8,963 bases of DNA from positions 1-8,963 of the forward strand of contig JAWXTR010000107.1 in the NCBI GenBank assembly GCA_044433365.1, written 5' to 3'. The notes below the pieces were generated by a model. That model worked only from the letters and a program-made list of their open reading frames with translations. It was not told where the DNA came from and made no database searches. This stretch comes from CAMQVM01 sp044433365. GTDB lineage: Bacteria > Bacteroidota > Bacteroidia > Bacteroidales > Rikenellaceae. This document shows positions 1 to 5,354 of the stretch, in pieces (within the stretch, counting starts at the first letter, position 1; each line of letters begins with the position of its first letter). A program made the translations under genes and the position numbers.

Positions 1-132
1 GTTCCCACTATTAAATCTCAATATAGAACCACTATATTTTCGATTCAATAGCAAAAAATCTCATCTCCAATAGCACTTTTAAAAATACACCAATAATTAT
101 TTTACCCTACTTATAAATTACAAATTATTAAA

Positions 133-1566
133 ATGAGACTAAATAAAACTTTACTAACAATATCAACTATCGGGGCTTCATTGCCTTCGATGGCAGCGAT
201 TAATGGCTTAGCTTCGAGTGAGGTGAGCCTTGAAAGCGTAGCGGCTAAAGCAAAAAGCGACAAGATGAATATTGTGCTGCTTTTTGTTGATGATTTAGGC
301 TGGGCTGATGTGGGTTTTAGAAATGCTAAGTTCGAGACTCCTAACGTCGACCAACTTCGTCGAGATGGGCTTAATTTCGAACGTGCTTACGTAAGCCAAC
401 CTGCTTCTAGTGCATCTCGTGCTTCGATTATGACAGGTATGGAGCCTGTAAGATGGCAAGTTGTACGCCATATCGAAAATAAAGATGCAGGTAGTGGCAA
501 AGAGTATAATATGTGGGAGGGCGACCCTATCGCTATGCCTTCCCGCAATTTTTTACCTCTTGAGGCAAGAACTTACGCTGAGGCTCTGAAAGATTATGGC
601 TACTACAATATGTTCGTTGGAAAATGGCATCTTGGAGGTCCAGAATATTGGCCACACAAACAGGGTTTTGACGAAACTTTTGGAATCTCTGACTACGGTA
701 ATGTATCTAGCTACTACGCTCCATTTTTCCGCTTCCCTAATGGCGACGACACCACTAAAGGTGCAGCAAAAGGGGAGTTAATGAGCGATTATCTTACTGA
801 TAAGGCGGTAGATATGATTGAAAATTACGATAAAGAGCAGCCATTTTTGCTTTCACTTTCGTACTACAACGTTCACACTCCAAATCTTGGCAAAAAAGAG
901 CTTGTAGAGAAGTACATGAACGAGGGAATGAGCCAAAGAGATGCTAACTATGCAGCGCAAGTTTCGGTAGTAGACACCTCTGTTGGGCAAATCCGCAAGG
1001 CACTAGAAGATAAGGGCATTGCTGATAATACAGTAGTAATCTATTTTTCAGACCAAGGTGGTCCATTCTCAAACTACCCTCTTAGAGGTTGTAAACTGAT
1101 TGACGACACTTTGGCTGAAGGTGGTATACGTGTTCCGCTTATTATCTACTATCCAAATGTTACAAAGGCTGGTACAACCTGCCACACTCCTGTGCAAGCC
1201 ATTGATATTTACCCAACATTTGTCGAAATTGCATCGGGAAAAGAGTGCAAAGAGGAGCAGGTTAACGGCGTGAGCCTTATGCCGCTACTTAAAGGTAAAG
1301 AGCTAAAAGAGCGCAACCTACACTTCTTCCGTAGCTATATCGAGCAGTATGCTGCGCTGATAAATGGTGATTACAAAATTATTAAATGGTGTACAGGTGA
1401 GTATCAAATGTATAATCTTAAAAACGATATAGGCGAAACTACCGATATCCAGAATGTAGAGCCTGAACGTTTTGAGAAGATGAAAAAAGATTTAATTGCT
1501 TGGGAAGAAGAGGCAATTCCATCTTATGAAAATGATTATAAATTACGCTTTAATTATAAAAAATAA
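133..1566 (+). CDS. Secreted family S1 sulfatase, serine-type
   Basis: Predicted hydrolase of sulfate esters on a glycan, acting outside the cytoplasm. The 477-residue protein starts with a short hydrophobic stretch (about residues 6-22, ending near SMAA), read as a weak Sec signal peptide. The alkaline-phosphatase-like sulfatase fold is marked by the metal pair D53/D54 (FVDDLG), the activation site S92-S-A-S-R96 followed by ASIMTG, GKWHLGG with K164 and H166, H248, the second metal motif SDQGG (D307, Q308) and K321 ahead of EGGIRVP. The residue converted to formylglycine is Ser92 rather than Cys, so maturation should need an anaerobic radical-SAM sulfatase-maturating enzyme, not encoded here. 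The second metal motif has Gln where Asn is commoner. The gene ends in two TAA codons and the aldehyde dehydrogenase starts 6 bp later, so co-transcription is likely. The family call is firm. The S1 subfamily and the sulfated sugar cannot be read by eye. Confidence 0.94.
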   Translation: MRLNKTLLTISTIGASLPSMAAINGLASSEVSLESVAAKAKSDKMNIVLLFVDDLGWADVGFRNAKFETPNVDQLRRDGLNFERAYVSQPASSASRASIMTGMEPVRWQVVRHIENKDAGSGKEYNMWEGDPIAMPSRNFLPLEARTYAEALKDYGYYNMFVGKWHLGGPEYWPHKQGFDETFGISDYGNVSSYYAPFFRFPNGDDTTKGAAKGELMSDYLTDKAVDMIENYDKEQPFLLSLSYYNVHTPNLGKKELVEKYMNEGMSQRDANYAAQVSVVDTSVGQIRKALEDKGIADNTVVIYFSDQGGPFSNYPLRGCKLIDDTLAEGGIRVPLIIYYPNVTKAGTTCHTPVQAIDIYPTFVEIASGKECKEEQVNGVSLMPLLKGKELKERNLHFFRSYIEQYAALINGDYKIIKWCTGEYQMYNLKNDIGETTDIQNVEPERFEKMKKDLIAWEEEAIPSYENDYKLRFNYKK

Positions 1567-1572
1567 TAAGAT

Positions 1573-3009
1573 ATGAATTTCGGTTATAAAAAAATGTACA
1601 TAGGCGGCGAGCTATGTGATAGCAAAGCTGGTAAAACGCAAGATATTATCTGTCCTGCGACAGGTGAAGTAGCAGCAACAATAGCTGTAGCATCAGTTGA
1701 AGATACTGAGGCGGCTCTTGAAAGCGCACAAAAAGGGTTTGAATATTGGTCAAAACTATCGCTTGCAGAGCGAAATGTATGGATTTACAAAATTCGCCAA
1801 GCTGTAATAGAGCGTAAAGATGAGCTACACTACGCTGTAATGTATGAGCTTGGCAAAACATGGGAGTCGGCAGACGAAGATATTAATATGATTATCGATG
1901 CACTAGATTACTACCCTAACGAAATGTTGCGTTATCGCTCTGAGATGCTTCCCGACCTTGATGGCACACACACAAACCTACTTATTCACGAACCTCGTGG
2001 CGTAGCAGTGTCGATTTTGGCGTGGAACTTCCCTATTTTGAATGTTGCCTATAAAGTTGCTCCAGCTCTTGCAGCAGGCTGTGCGGTGATTATTCGCCCA
2101 TCGATTGAAACCCCTATTTCAGCATATATTTTTGGAGAAATTTGCCAATCTGTAGGGCTTCCAGCAGGTGTTGTAACAATTCTTACGGGTAAAAGTGGCG
2201 ACACTAGCATCCCTCTTTCAGTTAGCAAAATTCCACGTGTTCTTACTATGATTGGTTCGAGTGCTACAGGTCTGAAATTGGTTGCACAATCGGCTACATC
2301 TATCAAAAAATTGGGTCTTGAACTTGGTGGTAACGCTCCAGCCTTAATTTTTGAGGATTGCGATATGGACTCTGCACTTGCAACGATGGTAGGACTTAAA
2401 TTTAACAATAGCGGTCAAGTTTGCGTAACTCCAAACCGTATTTTTGTTCAAGCATCTATCTACGACAAATTTATGGAGGGTTTTACCGCTCGCACAAAAG
2501 CTCTAAAAGTTGGTTTTGGTAAAGATCAGGGGGTAAATATGGGTCCAGTGGTAAACGTTGCTGCTCGTGAGCGTATTATGGAACTAATCGACGAAGCAGT
2601 CGAAAAAGGTGCTAAAAAGAGCCTTGGCGGCATTCCAGAGGGTATGCCAGAGGGTAGTAGCTTCTTAAATCCTACTATTTTAGAGAATGTTACGCCTGAT
2701 ATGCGCTGCTTTAAAGAGGAGGTATTTGGTCCTGTAGCCTCAATTATTAAATTTGAGACAGAAGATGATTTAGACCCTATGGTAAATGTTCCAGATGCAG
2801 GGTTAGCATCATATCTATTTACAAATAGTCTCTCTCGTGTTCAAAAATACTCTTCGTTTATTGAGTGTGGCGAGGTACAAGTAAATGGTGTTAGATATGC
2901 CATAAACCTACCTCACGGTGGCATGAAAGATAGCGGTTTAGGTCACGACTGCTCACACTTAGCACTTGAAGATTATCTTTACACAAAACGTATTTCGATT
3001 AAAAATTAA
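1573..3009 (+). CDS. NAD(P)-dependent aldehyde dehydrogenase (ALDH superfamily)
   Basis: Cytoplasmic oxidation of an aldehyde to a carboxylate. The 478-residue length is normal for non-CoA ALDHs such as succinate-semialdehyde or lactaldehyde dehydrogenases, and there is no signal peptide. Visible motifs are W151-N152-F-P with the oxyanion Asn, the cofactor loop IGSSATG (228-233), the general base E250 in LELGG, the catalytic C284 in NNSGQVC, EVFGPV (383-388) and a C-terminal PHGGMKDSG. The Lys that usually contacts the NAD ribose (KPSExTP) is Arg175 here (IIRPSIETP). The start at 1573 is 6 bp past the sulfatase stop. Met8 at 1594 is a possible alternative, since the usual YIxGE segment begins just after it. 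Context suggests it oxidises an aldehyde made by the aldolase downstream, or an anhydro-sugar aldehyde released from the glycan. Both are inference. Confidence 0.94.
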   Translation: MNFGYKKMYIGGELCDSKAGKTQDIICPATGEVAATIAVASVEDTEAALESAQKGFEYWSKLSLAERNVWIYKIRQAVIERKDELHYAVMYELGKTWESADEDINMIIDALDYYPNEMLRYRSEMLPDLDGTHTNLLIHEPRGVAVSILAWNFPILNVAYKVAPALAAGCAVIIRPSIETPISAYIFGEICQSVGLPAGVVTILTGKSGDTSIPLSVSKIPRVLTMIGSSATGLKLVAQSATSIKKLGLELGGNAPALIFEDCDMDSALATMVGLKFNNSGQVCVTPNRIFVQASIYDKFMEGFTARTKALKVGFGKDQGVNMGPVVNVAARERIMELIDEAVEKGAKKSLGGIPEGMPEGSSFLNPTILENVTPDMRCFKEEVFGPVASIIKFETEDDLDPMVNVPDAGLASYLFTNSLSRVQKYSSFIECGEVQVNGVRYAINLPHGGMKDSGLGHDCSHLALEDYLYTKRISIKN

Positions 3010-3050
3010 GGAAACTTCTAAAATCTGACTTTCGGAGTTTAGAACTCCCC
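3010..3050. repeat. Short form of a palindromic repeat family (both ends, no middle)
   Basis: This 41-bp element starts right after the aldehyde dehydrogenase stop. Its first 28 bases match the left end of the 163-bp element at 3421-3448 in 26 of 28 positions. Its last 13 bases (3038-3050) match that element's right end (3571-3583) in 12 of 13. The ends TTCTAAA and TTTAGAA are inverted, so it can form a small hairpin. It looks like an internal-deletion derivative of the larger element. It fills most of the gap before the VOC gene and could also act as a weak terminator or RNA-processing hairpin. Confidence 0.8.
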
Positions 3051-3068
3051 TTAAAAAGCCATTCAACT

Positions 3069-3386
3069 ATGAGAACATTAGATCATTTTGGTATTCCAGT
3101 GACCGAGGCTGTTGCTGGAGAACTTTATAACGAAGATTTACATCTTTATTACACAGATGTGGCGGCAAGCCCAAATAAAATTGAATTTTTGCGCTTTATG
3201 CCTGAGTGTCCGTTTCATCCTTTAATCAAAAGTTGTGCACATATAGCCTACAGCGTACCATCGGTAGAGGAGGCTATCGTAGGTAAAAAGGTGCTTTATG
3301 GACCTTTTACACCTGTTGAGGGCATGACCGTTGCTTTTATCGAAGAGGAGGGCATTCCTATTGAATTAAACCACATAGAAAAATAG
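3069..3386 (+). CDS. Small VOC (glyoxalase-fold) metalloprotein, function unknown
   Basis: A 105-residue cytoplasmic protein of the vicinal-oxygen-chelate type. Two short beta-alpha-beta modules can be seen: the first begins at TLDHFGIPV (residues 3-11) and ends at IEFLRF (38-43), the second begins at CAHIAYSV (56-63) and ends at IPIELNHI (96-103). The four expected metal positions, H6, E39, H58 and E99, fall where glyoxalase I, epimerases and ring-cleaving dioxygenases of this fold place theirs. At 105 residues it is close to the minimum for two modules, with a much shortened helix in each. No upstream ATG is near in this frame, and Met1 sits just before the first strand, so the start is credible. 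It lies between the aldehyde dehydrogenase and the aldolase, suggesting an epimerase, isomerase or detoxifying step on a keto-acid or aldehyde. The fold call rests on motifs read by eye and no reaction can be assigned. Confidence 0.68.
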   Translation: MRTLDHFGIPVTEAVAGELYNEDLHLYYTDVAASPNKIEFLRFMPECPFHPLIKSCAHIAYSVPSVEEAIVGKKVLYGPFTPVEGMTVAFIEEEGIPIELNHIEK

Positions 3387-3420
3387 AAAAGGAATTTCAA
3401 AATTCCCAAATTCAACATAA

Positions 3421-3583
3421 GGGAACTTCTAAATTCTGACTTTCGGAGCTTTTCCTTTTTAAGGCTTCATCTTTAAATTTTACAAAACCAAGCGGTAGGA
3501 GCCACTACAGCGTGTTTTTATAAAATCCAAACCTAAAGCCTTAAAAAGGAAAATCTCTCAAAATCCAGAAATTAGAACTCCCC
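3421..3583. repeat. 163-bp large imperfect palindrome (MITE- or REP-like element)
   Basis: The left arm (3421-3498) and right arm (3505-3583) are inverted copies matching in about 62 of 79 aligned columns with one gap, around a six-base centre GAGCCA flanked by GTAG and CTAC. The longest perfect block is 18 bp, TTTTCCTTTTTAAGGCTT on the left. The ends are GGGAACTTCTAA and TTAGAACTCCCC. It lies in the 258-bp gap between the VOC and aldolase genes and contains no credible gene. The 41-bp element at 3010 carries both its ends. The form suggests a non-autonomous mobile or REP-like palindrome, or a structured RNA. No target-site duplication was recognised. Confidence 0.85.
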
Positions 3584-3638
3584 ATAATTAATTATGCATT
3601 ATGAATTATGCATTATGAATTATGCATTATACATTTAA
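3584..3638. repeat. Heptamer-period array (14-bp unit AATTATGCATTATG, three copies)
   Basis: Three tandem copies of a 14-bp unit run from 3590 to 3631, the last differing in its final base. Partial heptamers on both sides keep the 7-bp period. The array begins directly after the CCC end of the 163-bp palindrome and stops 6 bases before the aldolase start codon, so it forms the whole aldolase leader. The unit contains ATGCAT and the array is AT-rich and easily melted. No ribosome site other than AAGG touching the ATG can be seen. Confidence 0.9.
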
Positions 3639-3644
3639 ACAAGG

Positions 3645-4409
3645 ATGACAAAAAATTTTATCAAAGAAAAAATCGCCTCTGGAGAGGCTGTTTTAGGTCC
3701 ATTTCTTAAAATGAACGACCCTGCATTGGTCGAAATTGCTGCACTTGCAGGTTTTGATTTTTGTATTATTGATATGGAGCACGGTCCTCTAAATTTAGAG
3801 AGTGCCCAAAATCTTATTCGTGCTGCGGAGCTTCACGGTATGAGTCCAATTATTCGTACAACTGATGCTTCACACGAATCGATTCTTCGTGCTCTCGATA
3901 TTGGTGCACACGGTGTAGAGGTGCCTCAAGTTAATAGCAAAGAGTCGGCTAAAAGTGTTGTCGACGGTGCTAAATTCTTCCCAGAGGGAACTCGTGGCGT
4001 GTGTCGTTACACTCGTGCTGCCGAATATACAAATATCGACAAAGCTGCCCATTTCGCAGGTTCAAATGCAAATACAATGGTGATTGTACATATCGAAGGA
4101 TTGGAGGGAATCAATAATTTAGAAGATATTTTAGAGGTTAAGGGATTAGATATTATCTTCTTAGGCCCTTACGACCTATCTCAATCGTGTGGCGTTCCTG
4201 GTGAGGTTACAAATCCAATAGTAGTAGAAAAAATGAAACAAGCTATCTCAATGGCTGCTCAGAAAAATGTAAAAGTTGGAACATTTGTAGAGTCGGCAGA
4301 AGGTGCAAAATTCTGGAGAGAGCTGGGGGTTTCGTATTTAGCATATTCTGTTGATGTTGGAATCTACTATAACGCTTGCAAGGCTATTGTTGAAGAGGTT
4401 AATTCGTAA
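3645..4409 (+). CDS. HpcH/HpaI-family class II aldolase for 2-keto-3-deoxy acids
   Basis: Predicted cytoplasmic metal-dependent aldolase that splits a 2-keto-3-deoxy (or 4-hydroxy-2-oxo) acid into pyruvate and an aldehyde. At 254 residues it has the family's normal length. Landmarks are IDMEHGP (41-48) with the catalytic H46, the pyruvate-binding R71 in IIRTT, GVEVPQV (90-96), FFPEGTRGV (111-119), the metal ligand E151 in IVHIEGLEG and the metal ligand D177 in IFLGPYDLS. The closest named types are 2-keto-3-deoxy-L-rhamnonate aldolase, 2-dehydro-3-deoxyglucarate aldolase and 4-hydroxy-2-oxoheptanedioate aldolase. Motifs alone do not separate them. With the aldehyde dehydrogenase and FCD regulator nearby, a role in a non-phosphorylated sugar-acid route is likely. 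The last two codons (Asn-Ser) and the stop lie inside a tandem AATTCGT array, so the natural C-terminus may have been altered by the repeat. Confidence 0.92.
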   Translation: MTKNFIKEKIASGEAVLGPFLKMNDPALVEIAALAGFDFCIIDMEHGPLNLESAQNLIRAAELHGMSPIIRTTDASHESILRALDIGAHGVEVPQVNSKESAKSVVDGAKFFPEGTRGVCRYTRAAEYTNIDKAAHFAGSNANTMVIVHIEGLEGINNLEDILEVKGLDIIFLGPYDLSQSCGVPGEVTNPIVVEKMKQAISMAAQKNVKVGTFVESAEGAKFWRELGVSYLAYSVDVGIYYNACKAIVEEVNS

Positions 4410-4456
4410 TTCGTAATTCGTAATTCGTAATTTACAATTAATAATTTACAATTAAT
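4401..4456. repeat. Heptamer-period array overlapping the aldolase stop codon
   Basis: Four exact tandem copies of AATTCGT (4401-4428) are followed by two exact copies of the 14-bp unit AATTTACAATTAAT (4429-4456), all in one 7-bp register. The first copy and the start of the second encode the last two residues and TAA stop of the aldolase. The array ends where the dyad at 4457 begins. Confidence 0.92.
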
Positions 4457-4499
4457 AAACACCCTATTTTATGATACATTTTTACAAAATTGAGTGTTT
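4457..4499. promoter_or_regulatory. 43-bp imperfect dyad: operator or terminator
   Basis: Arms of 16 bases (4457-4472 and 4484-4499, each starting AAACAC when read inward) match in 13 of 16 positions around an 11-base spacer. The site is after the aldolase stop and about 40 bp upstream of the gntR promoter box. It could be an operator for that regulator or a terminator for the upstream genes. No run of T directly follows either arm, so a classic intrinsic terminator is not well supported. The symmetry is seen; the role is inferred. Confidence 0.5.
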
Positions 4500-4535
4500 A
4501 GACTTCATTTTATCGAATTTTTGGATAAAAAACTG

Positions 4536-4543
4536 TATCTTTG
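4536..4543 (+). promoter_or_regulatory. Bacteroidota -7 promoter box (TATCTTTG) of the regulator gene
   Basis: TATCTTTG fits the TAnnTTTG -7 consensus of Bacteroidota primary sigma factor promoters. It ends 29 bases before the gntR ATG, implying a leader of roughly 20 bases. A TTTTTGG stretch lies upstream (about 4518-4524) but is closer than the usual -33 spacing, so the -33 element is uncertain. This suggests the regulator, and perhaps the two hydrolase genes after it, start a separate transcription unit. Confidence 0.65.
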
Positions 4544-4572
4544 CTAAATAAAATTACAAACATAAAATAATT

Positions 4573-5313
4573 ATGACTTCAAACAATACTACTCCTCAAT
4601 ATGTTATTACAAATGGCTCTGTTGCAAAGCAGGTTACCGATATTTTAACAAAACAGATTATAGAGGGTAAATATCAAATTGGCGACTATCTTCCTACAGA
4701 AGAGGAGTTATGCCATGAATTTGGTATTGGACGTAGCTCGGTGCGTGAAGCTATCAAGACTTTAGAGTCGAGAGGTATGGTCAGAAAACATCAAGGCAAA
4801 GGGGTTGTTATTATAGATGAGTGTATTGATGCCACATCTAAAATGCTGCGCATTGCACTGGAGTATAAAAAGACCTCTTTGAAGGATTTAATGGATTTTC
4901 GTGTGGCATTAGAGGTAAAAAATGTAGAGTTGGCTGCAATTAATGCTACAGATAATGATATAGAACAGATGCGTAAATATCTTAATCTGATGCAGAGCGA
5001 AAACTACTCTAACGATAATTTTGCTCGCCACGACTACCATTTTCATGAGGCGATAGCACAAGCCTCAAACAATAGTGTTACAAGCATTATTATCAAAACA
5101 TTACGTCCAATTCTTTACAACCAAATTATATACACCTTAAATCCAAATTTTAACCCCGAGCTAGCAAACCATTTTCATGAGAAAATATTTGATGCTATCG
5201 AAAACCGTCAACCCAAAAGGGCTGTTGTTGCAATGCTCGAACACCTCTCTGAAACTCAGCGTATAATTACAGAGTTTGAAAACGGAGACAAAAAATTTAT
5301 TTCAACACTTTAA
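4573..5313 (+). CDS. GntR-family transcription regulator, FadR subfamily (FCD domain)
   Basis: A 246-residue DNA-binding regulator, probably a repressor released by an organic-acid ligand. The N-terminal winged helix-turn-helix (about 16-80) has the standard GntR pattern: IIEGKYQIGDYLPTEEEL, then GIGRSSVREAIKTLESRGMV and a wing at QGKGVVI. The all-helical C-terminal FCD domain (about 100-235) shows the metal and ligand residues D154 and H158 (HDYHFHEAI), H202 (HFHEKIFDAI) and H224 (MLEHL). FCD proteins commonly sense sugar acids such as gluconate, galactonate or uronate products, which suits the aldolase and aldehyde dehydrogenase next door. It has its own promoter box and lies between the cytoplasmic enzymes and the hydrolases, so it may control both. 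The first 12 or so residues are polar and low in complexity, which fits an unstructured lead-in. The ligand and operator are unknown. Confidence 0.94.
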   Translation: MTSNNTTPQYVITNGSVAKQVTDILTKQIIEGKYQIGDYLPTEEELCHEFGIGRSSVREAIKTLESRGMVRKHQGKGVVIIDECIDATSKMLRIALEYKKTSLKDLMDFRVALEVKNVELAAINATDNDIEQMRKYLNLMQSENYSNDNFARHDYHFHEAIAQASNNSVTSIIIKTLRPILYNQIIYTLNPNFNPELANHFHEKIFDAIENRQPKRAVVAMLEHLSETQRIITEFENGDKKFISTL

Positions 5314-5321
5314 AAATTAAA

Positions 5322-5337
5322 GGGAACTTCAAAAATT
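5322..5337. repeat. Possible end fragment of the palindromic repeat family
   Basis: GGGAACTTC followed by AAAAATT resembles the left end of the element at 3421 (GGGAACTTCTAAATT), with nine exact bases and then one insertion or mismatch. It sits in the 41-bp gap between the regulator and GH127 genes. The match is short and could be chance or a shared protein-binding site. No promoter box is seen in this gap, so read-through from gntR into the GH127 gene is plausible. Confidence 0.35.
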
Positions 5338-5354
5338 ATTTAACACAAAAAAAT

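Noticed and set aside
1..132. Tail of an upstream gene or a promoter before the sulfatase
   Set aside because: Two plus-strand frames stay open only 16 and 23 codons from the window edge with no recognisable motif. Candidate boxes such as TATATTTT at 33-40 miss the final G. Nothing is firm enough to call.
2049..2408. Minus-strand open frame within the aldehyde dehydrogenase
   Set aside because: It lies wholly opposite a strongly conserved catalytic region (WNFP to the active-site Cys) and its translation shows no family motif; an antisense shadow.
3069..3386. L-rhamnose or L-fucose mutarotase, suggested by the length of about 105 residues
   Set aside because: The sequence lacks mutarotase motifs and instead has the paired His/Glu layout of a VOC fold.
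3391..3406. Small palindrome GGAATTTCAAAATTCC after the VOC stop as a terminator
   Set aside because: The stem is about 6 bp, AT-rich, with no T run after it; too weak to call a terminator.
3630..3637. TACATTTA resembling a TAnnTTTG promoter box before the aldolase gene
   Set aside because: It lacks the final G and lies only 7 bases before the ATG, leaving almost no leader; it is also the edge of the heptamer array.
3584..3638. CRISPR-like repeats
   Set aside because: Units are 7 or 14 bp, directly tandem, without spacers; this is a simple tandem array.
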